A stretch of 64,000 bases of DNA. Origin: Neoceratodus forsteri. Lineage: Eukaryota > Chordata > Ceratodontiformes > Ceratodontidae. Location of the stretch: contig JADMNL010000022.1 in assembly GCA_016271365.2 (NCBI GenBank), forward strand, positions 225,408,501 to 225,472,500. The letters are read 5' to 3'. Under the pieces are notes generated by a model that saw only the letters and a list, made by a program, of their open reading frames with translations, was not told the DNA's origin and ran no database searches. Positions within the stretch are counted from its first letter, which is position 1. Each line of letters opens with the position of its first letter. A program made the translations under genes and the position numbers. Shown here piece by piece: positions 56,001-64,000 of the stretch.

Positions 56001-56581
56001 GTACTGCAGACCTTTTACCCTGGCTCCATAAATCACCAGGAACCCAAGAAAATATCACCTCAGGTGGCCTAAATCATCATTTTGGACTTTTACAGCAGGT
56101 TCATAAATCACCAGAAACTGTTTTTGGCAAAAATAAAACTATCACCTCAGGTGGTCTAAACTACTGCAGCTGACCTTTCACCCCACCTCTATAACTCATC
56201 TGGAAGCAATTTTTGGGAAAAATTAAAATTTCACCTCAGGTGGCCTAAATGACCACGACAGACATTTCACCATGGCTCCATAGATTTCCTGGAACCAATT
56301 TTATGCAAAAATAAAAATATCACCTCGGGGGCATAAATGATCACAACTGACATTTACCCTTGTTCTACAAATCACCTGGAACCCATTTTTGACTAAAATA
56401 AATATATCATCTCAGGTGGCATAAATGACCTCCACGGATCATTTGCCCCAGGTTCATAAATCACCTATAACCCATTTTTGACAAAAATAAAAATATCACC
56501 TCAGGAGCATAAATGACCCCATTAGCCTTTCACCCCATTTCATAAATCATTTGGAATCCATTTTTGGCAAAAACAAATATA
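53032..56581. repeat. satA, outer right block, mixed orientation
   Basis: Forward 53032-53420, reverse 53420-53690, insert 53690-53890, forward 53890-54500, reverse 54500-55190, forward 55190-55490, reverse 55490-56581. The part to about 56000 mirrors 8615-11390; the last 580 bp have no mirror in the window. Monomers here are near full length (88-92 bp). Confidence 0.85.
53690..53890 (-). mobile_element. tRNA-derived SINE-like insert (right-arm copy)
   Basis: On the minus strand there is an A box TGGCTCAAGAAGTAG (53865-53851) and a B box GGGTTGTATCCCC (53813-53801) inside a perfect T-arm-like hairpin (CTGTGGG and CCCACAG pair around it). The 52-base spacing suits a tRNA with a long variable arm (Leu or Ser class). 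Downstream lie AATAGGTCCAAAGCTATTAA and TTTGAGTTTAACATAGAAGT, ending at CTATAGTGGCA. The downstream 100 bases are shared with the module starting at 57680. Mirrored at 10620-10790. Confidence 0.55.
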
Positions 56582-57420
56582 TGGGGCTTTATTTTCAAAA
56601 GCCCCAGGAATGACATAAGGGACTTGTGCCAAACAATAGTGGTGCAAGGTAGCCTAGTGTCAAACATTGTGCCAGATATGATTTTCTAAGGAGCACTGCA
56701 TCAAAGGCAGTCCTTCCTTCATCAAAGGTGGCTGCATCAGCCTTGTGCCATACAAATGGCAGTGCCATGACACAAGTCGTCTTGCACCACAGAAAAGCTG
56801 CAAGACTGCACCTGTGGGAATTTCAAAGCTGCACCACTGACACCAAACATGTCAAAGTACTGTCAGCTGCTAGACCTGCCAGAATTGGTCTAAGGGACAC
56901 AGACCATATTAAGAGATGCATAGCAGGTGGTCAGATCTCACTATGCCAATATTAAGGGCTGGTATTTTCCTGCAGGACTAGTTAAGAACATTTGGGGGTA
57001 AGTTTTGGCCATTTAATCTCTCATCTTGTTTACTTAGCCTGCGTTATTCTCATCCTTGGCGTCATTTGTTTGACTCAGCTTGCACCATTTTTACTTGGTT
57101 TGCAACATTTTTACTCAGTTTGCACCACTTTTGTGCTTGGTTTGTGTCATTTTCATTCCTTGAGTCATTTTTCTAACGTAACATGTGCCATTTTTGACTC
57201 AACTTGCACCATTTATTTTGGTGCAGCTTGTATCATTCCCATCCCTTACACCATTGAGTTGATGTAGTGGACCTGTTGCATCAGTCTGGGGGACTTTGTC
57301 ACACAGATCTTTTTTCTTGCAAAATATGGCACACAGTATTTTGCGCACCAAGATCTGAATGAAGGTGGTTGTTTGACGTAGCTTATGAGGGACTAAGGGC
57401 CCTTTGAAAATCCAGCCCCT
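56582..57420. mobile_element. MITE-like DNA element, 839 bp
   Basis: Imperfect terminal inverted repeats: left TGGGGCTTTATTTTCAAAAG (56582 on) and right, read in reverse, AGGGGCTGGATTTTCAAAGG (57420 back). satA lies directly on both sides, so this is an insertion into the array. Inside, 57066-57215 holds four degenerate 20-25 bp units of the form TTTGCACCATTTTTACT. No transposase-like frame; target duplication not clear. Superfamily not assigned. Confidence 0.65.
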
Positions 57421-57680
57421 AATTTAAGGTACCCTAAACGAGCATCGCTGAATTTTACACCAGCTCCATTAATCACCTGCAACAATTTTTGGTGAAAACT
57501 AAACATATTTCCTCAAGTAACCTAAATGCCCACTTTGGACCTTTTATGCAGGCTCCATTAGTCACCTGGAATCCATTTTTTTGCAAAAATAAAAATATCA
57601 CCTCAGGTGGCATAAATAACCTTTCACTCCAACTCCATAAATCACTTGGAACCATGTACGTTTCACCCATATATATATTA
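57421..57680 (-). repeat. satA, reverse, short block
   Basis: Three reverse monomers between the MITE-like element and the unrecognised module. The monomer order resembles 53420-53690 (AACATATTTCCTCAAGTAAC, CATTTTTTTGCAAAAATA), and both are followed by the same TATAGTGGCA-type module start, so the two loci share a common origin. Confidence 0.85.
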
Positions 57681-58675
57681 TAGTGGCACGGTCATGCCAC
57701 TATAGTTAGGGTTCAGCGGTCACTTCTATGTTAAACTCAAAATTTTGCACATTAATAACTTTGGACCCATTCAATGGATTTGCCTGAAATGTGGTATGCA
57801 CGCTGGGGCATGGTAGTTCTCTTGATTTTCCAATTGCGTTTCAGTCAGACTTACGGGCTTTTCATGTGAAAAGTCTGAAAAATGCAAACTTATCCATTTT
57901 TGGAGGCAGCTTTTGGGATTTTGGATGTGGCCCTGCATGACCATTGTGTGGCCTGTTGCTCTGAGATAGTGCTTGAAAACTTTGATGGCTAGACACTTTT
58001 AGTGAAAACATATAACCACTTATAAGTTACATTATAACTCATGGGAAAATTTATGCTCATATTTCTTGAACAAAGAATGGGTTTCTGTGTCTCACATAGC
58101 GTCAAAATTTGCAGCTTCATGCAAAGAATCTTTGACCCGAAATTACAAAAATTCTTTGATCGTGGTCTACCATCTTGTTTAAAATTTTCGATTGGAAAAC
58201 ACAAATATCTCGCCTCAGGATCACTTCACAGTAAAACTTGGTGGGGACATTAGAGGACTCTGTTCTATGGAGCCATGCTGGTTTGATCCAAGTGGTCTAA
58301 AAAAGAGTTCTGAGCTTTTAAATCTTAGTTCTTGGCTCACTACAATCTTGATGGCGAGCCTCAAATGTTGATTACGAGATTCCTGGACAGCGATCATACA
58401 TATAGTAAGAAACTATGTATATTTAAAATAGATTTTCTCAGCCCAAGTGCTCTAGAAAGTTAAATGAAGTGCTTTGCTCAGAGACTTCTACCCCCATCTG
58501 AATACAAAAATATTTTTAAATATGCCTTGTAATCATGACAACCCCCATCATGATTAATACTATACCTAATTCTCTGGTTGTCTAGTAGTACAATATATAC
58601 ATTCACATTGTTTTATATCCCTGCTAGTCAGGCCCACCGTTCTGTATTAAATAATTATAGTTATTCAGATCCTGG
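57681..58675. other. Unrecognised 1-kb module inserted in satA
   Basis: It opens with a perfect hairpin, TATAGTGGCA and TGCCACTATA around CGGTCA, then TTAGGGTTCAGCGGTCACTT and ACTCAAAATTTTGCAC. The first 100 bases match 53690-53790, after which the two diverge. The rest is AT-rich with no tandem repeat; a 71-residue minus-strand frame (57989-58204) has no recognisable motif. The return to satA is near AAGTGGGTTGCAGGTGATTA. It may be a fuller copy of the element whose end is seen at 53.7 kb. Confidence 0.5.
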
Positions 58676-59055
58676 TAAGTGGGTTGCAGGTGATTAATGA
58701 AGCTGGTGTAAAAGCTCAGAGGTTGTCATTTAGGCCACCTGAGGTGTTTTTAGTTTCTGCTAAAATTTGTTCAAGTGATATGAACCTGCAGTAAAACATC
58801 TGTGGATGTCATTTATGCCACATGAGATGATATTTTTTTTAGTTTTTGCCAAAAAACATGCTCCAGGTGATCTATGGAGCCTGGTTGAAGGTTTATTTGT
58901 GGTTCTTTAAGCCATCTGAGGTGACATTTTTATTGTTTGCCATCAATGGGTTTCAGGTGATCTATGGAGCCAGATTTAAAGTTCCTCAGTGTTTTTTTAG
59001 GGCACCTGAGGTGAAATTTATGTATTTGCCAAAAATGAGTGCCAGGTGATTAGTT
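58675..59055 (+). repeat. satA, forward, higher-order variant set
   Basis: Four to five forward monomers following the same order as 18060-18480 (AGTGGGTTGCAGGTGATTAA, TAAAATTTGTTCAAGTGATA, AACATGCTCCAGGTGATC). It is a copy of the ordered set outside the palindrome. Confidence 0.85.
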
Positions 59056-60455
59056 AGGTGTAGATATGTTTAGGGTTAGAGTTAGGGTAGGGTTAAAATA
59101 GTTTAGGGGTCAGAGTTAGGGTTAGACTGGGTTATGGTTAGGGTTAGTGTTAGGGTGGGGTTGGGTTAGTGATAAGGTTAGGGTTAAGGAGAGGAAGAGT
59201 GTTAGGGTTAGGGGTTAGGGCTAGGGTTAGGGTTAGGATTAGGGTTAGGGTCAGGGTTGGGGTGATGGTCACTGTTTGCATTAGGGTTAGGGTTAGGGTG
59301 AGGGTAAGGGTCAGGGTTAGGGTTAGGGTCAGGGTTAGAGTGAGGGTTAGGTTTAGGGTTAGGGTTAAGGTTAGGGTTCAGGTTAGGGTTAGGGTTAGAG
59401 CTAGAGTTAGGATTGGGGTTAGGGTTATGGCTTGGGTTAGGGTTAGGGTTAGGGTTGGGGTTAGGGTTAGGGTTAGAGTTATGGTTGGGTTAGGATTGAG
59501 GTTAGGGTTAAGGCTTGGGTTAGGGTTAGGGTTAGGGTTAGGGTTAGGGTTGGGGTTATTTTTAAGGTTAGGGTTAAGGTTAGGGTTAGGGTTAGGGTTA
59601 GGGTTAGGTTGAGGGTTAGCGTTATCATTAGCGTTAGGGTCAGAGTTAGGGTCATGGTTAGTGTTAGCATTAGAGTGAGGGTTAGGGTTAGTGTTAGGGT
59701 TGAGGTTAGAGTTAGGGCTAGAGCTAGGGAAAGGGTTAGGGTGGGGAGGCTTGGGATGAGTAGGTTTGAGGTTAGGGTCAGGGCTAGGGATAGGGTTACG
59801 TCTAGGGCTGGGGCGAGGGTTAGGGCTAGTGTTAGGGTTAGGATTACAATTAGAGTAAGGGTTAGGGTTAGGGTCAGGGTTAGGGTTAGGGTTTGGGTTA
59901 TTATTAAGCGCTAGTACTAGGATTGAGTTAGGTTAAAATTAAGGTTAGGCAAGTTTGGGTTAAGCATAAGGGTTAGGGTTGGGGCTAGGGCTAGGGCAAG
60001 GGTTAGGGTTAGGGTTAGCTTTAGTGTTGGGTTGGGACTAGGTTAGGTTAGGGTGATGGTTAGAGTTAGGGTTAGGAAGTGTCAGACTAGGGTTAGGGTT
60101 GGGGTTAGGGTTGGGAGGGATCGGATTAGGGTTGGGTTGGGTGAGAGTTGGTGTGATGATTTGGGATGGTTGGTTTAGGGTTGGGGAATGTGAGGTGGAG
60201 ATAAGCTTTGAGTTAGAGTTGGGGTTAGAACATGCTGCTGTTAGAGTTGAAGGTGAGGTCAGGATTAGGGTTAGAGCAGGGTTAGTGTTCCAGATAGGTT
60301 CAGGGTAGGGTTGGTGAGGTCGGTTAGGGTCAGATTAGGGTTAGGGTTAGAGTTAGGGCTAGGACTTGGGCTATGGTTAGTGTTAGGGTTACGATTAGGG
60401 TTAGAGCAAGGCTTAGGGTTTGATTCAGGTTTAGAGTTAGGGTTAGGGCTCGGCC
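59055..60455 (+). repeat. 1.4-kb degenerate telomere-like array
   Basis: TTAGGG with many variants; several GGGTTA runs are near pure (59515-59550, 59580-59605). It has no mirror on the left, since it lies outside the palindrome. The 147-residue frame 59169-59612 is a Val-Arg/Leu-Gly artefact of the repeat, not a protein. Confidence 0.85.
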
Positions 60456-61877
60456 TAAAAACCCATTTTTGAAACAAATAAAAAATTTCAACTCAGGTGG
60501 CAGAAGCCTTTGCAACTTTCACACGCCTCATAGATCACCTGTAACCCATTTTGGAAAGTAAAATGTCACTTAATTGGCCTAAATGACCCACCTACATTAA
60601 CCTCAGGTGCCTAAATGACTACTGCCTTTTACCATCCTACAATCATCTGAATTGAATTTTGGCAAAATAAATATATCACCTCAGGTCTCTAAACAGAACC
60701 TCAGACCTTTCATCGCGTCATAAATCACCTGCAGCCCATTTTCAGAAAACATATAAATTTCCTCAAGTGGTCCAAACAACCACTGAGGAACTCTGAATCG
60801 CTGCATAGATCACCTGACATCCATTTATGTCAACAAGAAAATATCACCTCAGGTGGCATAAAGGAATTTTACCCCACTCATACATAATCTGGAACCCATT
60901 TTGGTAAAAAAAAATATTAGCTCAGGTGGCCAAATGACCTGCATACTATTCCTGTAGCTCCATAGATCCTGGAACCATTTAACCAAACTTTAAATATCAC
61001 TAATACCTAAGGTCCACTGCATACCTTTATCAGGTGACAAATCACCTGGAACCACTTTCTGGCAAAATGATAGAAATGTCACCTCAGGTGGTGTAAATGA
61101 CTACCGCAGACCTTTAACCTCAGCTCCATAAAGCACCTGGAACCAATTTTGTAAAAAGAAAACATTACCTCTAGTAGCCAAAATGACTGCAGATCTTCTC
61201 AGATCCATAATTACACAGACATTTTTGGAAAAATAAATGTCATCAGGTGTCAAATGAACTCTCAGCCTTTCCTGTTTCTAGACCAAATGAGCACAGTCTA
61301 GCAAAATAAAATTTCACCTCAGGTAGCTAAACAACCACATATACCACCACCGTAGCTCCACAGATTACCTGGAACACTATTTGAAAAATTACTTTTACCC
61401 TTATCCATACACAACTTGGAACCTATTTTGTAAAAATAAAAATATTACCTCTAGTGGCCAAAATGTCCATACATACCATTCACCCTGGCTCAAAGATCAC
61501 CTGGAACCATTTTGGCAAAATGAAAATAACACCCTGGTGGCCTAAATGACCTCAACCCGATCTTTTACTCTAGATTAATAAATTACAGGGGCCATTTTGG
61601 TAAAAATAAATATCATCTGGTGTCTAACAAACACCTCAGACCTTTACAGTGTTCCATTGATCACCAGACCCTGTTTGAGCAAAAATAAAATTTCACCTCA
61701 GGTAGCTAAACCACCACCAGTCACCCTAGCTCACAGATTAGCTGGAACCATTTTTACAAAAAATAAACATATCACCTTATGTCCTAAAGTTCACTGTGGA
61801 GCTTTACACAACTCAACATCACCTAGAACTTATTTTGGAAAAATGTATATCTCCTCTGGTCATTAGTTAATTTACAC
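60455..61877 (-). repeat. satA, reverse, direct copy of the 13.8-15.9 kb order
   Basis: Reverse monomers in the same direction and variant order as 13770-15160 and 15575-15890: AAACAAATAAAA.TTTCAACT at 60471 and 13773; GAATTTTGGCAAAATAAATA at 60653 and 13959; CACTTTCTGGCAAAAT near 61053 and 14351. This is a direct, not inverted, relation to the left arm. Many small losses. Confidence 0.85.
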
Positions 61878-62580
61878 CTTGGGCATATTAGTGCATTTGA
61901 TATATGAGCTGGCTATAACATTTTTACCAAACCTCTGAGTTATCTATTTATTTTCTGTACTGTATTTGGAGCCCTACTATACCAATACAGGAAGCAGCAA
62001 GAAGGCACTGTAGTCCTGTAAGTATTGGACTACAATTAGGTGCAGTTCTCTGTTTTAAAACGAATCAATGACCCTTTAACGCAGTCATGAATTAATGATT
62101 AGGAGAAGGTTAAAACTGAGTATTTTTTAAAAATTCCGTTGCCTGTGTTGCGGTGCTCTGACCAATTAGATCTTCTGGGTCATATAGTGCTATATAACAT
62201 CCCCCTCCAGGGACTGTTGTATTACTTACTTGACTTCTTGGGCATCTTAGTGCATGATATGTAGACAGGCTAAAACCTTTAGCAGACCTCAGAGTTCTCT
62301 GTAATTTATTTTCTGTACTGTATTTGGGCCCTGCTATGCCGATACGAAAGGGAAGAGACACTATGGTCTGTGGGAAGCGAGTAGTGGACTAGTGATGCTA
62401 GTTCTCTGTTTTAAAGCGGAATCAACAACCTTTGCCTTGGTCATGGTGGCTGATGTGAGGAGAAGATTAAAACAGAATATTTTAAATAAAAATTCAGTTG
62501 TCCATGATATGGTGCCTCTGGCCCCAATTAAATAAACTAGGTCATATAGTTCTATATAACTTGGCCACTCATGAACAGGT
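61878..62580 (+). repeat. Tandem duplication, 359-bp period
   Basis: CTTGGGCATATTAGTGCATT at 61878 recurs as CTTGGGCATCTTAGTGCAT at 62237. Shared words in order: ACCTC.GAGTT, TATTTTCTGTACTGTATTTG, TAGTTCTCTGTTTTAAA or its variant, GAGGAGAAG.TTAAAAC, CATATAGT.CTATATAAC. Two copies, no recognisable coding potential. The opening words also occur as a truncated joint at 48.94 kb and, mirrored, at 15.13 kb. Confidence 0.8.
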
Positions 62581-62675
62581 AAGCATGGGCGGGAAACACG
62601 GTCACATCCATGGAGACGCGCGCAGATACATGCGCGTTCTGGTGTGTGTCAGCTGTTGTCAGTTGATAATTGTGG
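62581..62675. other. Short CG-rich unrecognised stretch
   Basis: It contains GGAGACGCGCGCAGATACAT then GCGCGTTCTGG, a small CpG-rich patch unlike everything around it, between the tandem duplication and satA. No further assignment. Confidence 0.4.
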
Positions 62676-64000
62676 TGATTTATGGACTGGGGTAAAAAGC
62701 TGCAGGACATTTACACTACCTGATGTGATATCTTTATTTTGCCAAAAATGGGTTTCAAGCGATTTATGGGACAGAGGTAAATGTAGTCAGTGGTCATTTA
62801 GACCACCTGAGCCAATATTTATTTTACAAATGGTTCAGGCAATACAAGTCATTGAAAGTCTCGATAGTTCATTAAAGCCACCTGACGTGAAACTTTATTT
62901 TGCAAAATAGTTCCATGTTTATCTGGAGCTGGTGAAATATCCACGGTGGTTGTTTAAGCGTATGAGAGGATATTTTTAGTTTTGACAAAGTGGGTTATAG
63001 TGATTAATGGGCTGTTGTGAAAGGTCAGAGGCTGTTGTTTGAACTACATGAAATATTTGTATTTTTCCCAAAATGAGTTACAGATAATTAATAGATCCAG
63101 AATAAGATCTGTAGTGGTTGTTTAGGCCACCTGGGGTTATTACAAAAATTTGTTCCAGGTGATATGAATCTGGGGTAAAATATCTGTGGAGTAACATTTA
63201 AGGCCACATAAGTGATATTTTAGTTGTTGCCAAAATATGTTCAAGTGATCTCTGGAATGGTTGAAGGTTTCTTTGGTTCTTTAAGCCACCTGAAATGACA
63301 TTTTATTTTTTTTCAAAAAATGGGTTCAGGTGATCTATAGATAGTGAAAGTCCGCAATGGTTGTTTAAGCCATCTGAAGTTAACTATATTTTTGAATAGT
63401 GATTCAGGTGATATCTGGAGCTGATGTGAACTGTCTACAGTTACCATTTAAGCTATCTAAGGGTGATATCTTTAGTCTTTTAAAAGTGTTTTGAGTGATT
63501 AATGGAGCTGGTGGGAAAAGTCTGGGGTTATGTTTGGCCACACAAGTGATATTTATTTTTCCCGAAACAAGTCAGGTAATAAATGTATCCAGAGTAAAAG
63601 ATCTGATTGTCATTTAGGCACGAGGTGATTCTTCTTTTGCTAAAATTTGTTCCAGTGATTTGAATCTGGGGTAAAGTCTATTTATTCTTTAGACCACGTA
63701 GTGATATACATTTTTAATAATGGGTTCAAATAATTTATATACATGAAGTAAAATATTGATGGTTGTCTAGGCCACCTGTGGTGATATTTTAGTTTTGCAA
63801 AAACATGCTCTGCTGATCTATGGAGCCTAGTTTAAAAGTTTCTTCATGGTTCTTTAAACCACCTGGTTGAAATTTTCATTAGTTTCAAAATGGGTTCAGA
63901 GGGTAAATGACAGGGTGGCTCAATGGTGGTGGTTTATTCACATGAGGTAATTTTGTTTGCCAAAAATGGTTTCTAGGTGATTGATGGAGCTGGTATAAAT
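62675..64000 (+). repeat. satA, forward, two copies of the ordered variant set
   Basis: The ordered set seen at 17.82-18.67 kb appears from 62.78 to about 63.30 kb and again from 63.32 kb to the window end (landmarks TATCTGGAGCTG, AGTGGGTTATAGTGATTAAT, AAATTTGTTCCAG.TGAT, AACATGCTCTGCTGATCTAT). Monomers are shortened by small losses. It continues past the window edge. Confidence 0.85.

Noticed and set aside
57989..58204. A 71-residue minus-strand frame in the unrecognised module
   Set aside because: No motif, no start context and no second copy to test. It is short enough to arise by chance.
59169..59612. Arg-Val and Leu-Gly rich frames up to 147 residues, here and in the other telomere-like blocks
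   Set aside because: A 6-bp repeat such as TTAGGG read in multiples of three gives dipeptide runs with no natural stops. They are low-complexity artefacts, not proteins.

Overview
The window looks like repeat-dense DNA from a vertebrate nuclear genome. I found no intact host gene, rRNA gene, CRISPR array or prokaryotic feature. Vertebrate origin is suggested by CR1-clade LINEs whose 3' ends read (in sense) GGTCC..ATCTGCCATCA..CTATGTTTCTATG, by TTAGGG-type telomere-like DNA, by a hAT-type transposon with an 8-bp target duplication, and by tRNA-derived SINE-like inserts. A tetrapod is most likely. An amphibian such as a caecilian would fit the look of the repeats, but that is memory of repeat style and not a test.

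Layout. (1) 1-8.6 kb is ordinary interspersed-repeat DNA. It holds two antisense, 5'-truncated, frameshifted CR1-like LINE pieces (1-683 and 1163-2990), a weak SINE-like piece near 4.0 kb, and a 3.2-kb non-autonomous hAT-like element (4884-8110) with internal reiterations. (2) About 8.6-56.0 kb is one very large imperfect palindrome of about 47 kb, with its axis near 32.0-32.6 kb. Reading outward from the middle, each arm has telomere-like DNA, a CR1-like LINE, about 4 kb of degenerate telomere-like DNA, about 2.5 kb of a 51-bp satellite (here satB), about 2 kb of a 90-bp satellite (satA), short telomere-like and satB blocks, then several kb of satA carrying the same two SINE-like insertions. 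Block order, block junctions and insertions are mirrored. Lengths differ by up to about 10 percent because of scattered small indels. (3) The middle (30.54-34.64 kb) is asymmetric: satA, then telomere-like DNA. (4) 56.0-64.0 kb has more satA, an 839-bp MITE-like element, about 1 kb of unrecognised sequence, another telomere-like block, a 359-bp tandem duplication and a further satA array.

The recognisable protein-coding material is retrotransposon relics. The best is the sense LINE at 25686-30432. It has two tandem 5' monomers, an ORF1 remnant with SGNH/GDSL esterase blocks, an ORF2 remnant with AP-endonuclease and reverse-transcriptase blocks, and a conserved 3' tail. Its mirror copy lies antisense at 34735-38993. 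Many short open frames in the telomere-like blocks (Val-Arg, Leu-Gly, Thr-Leu or Asn-Pro runs) are by-products of a 6-bp repeat.

The main question is whether the palindrome is a real chromosomal structure or a long-read fold-back/assembly artefact. Uneven, deletion-rich patches in both arms show that sequence accuracy varies along the window, so both explanations stay open.
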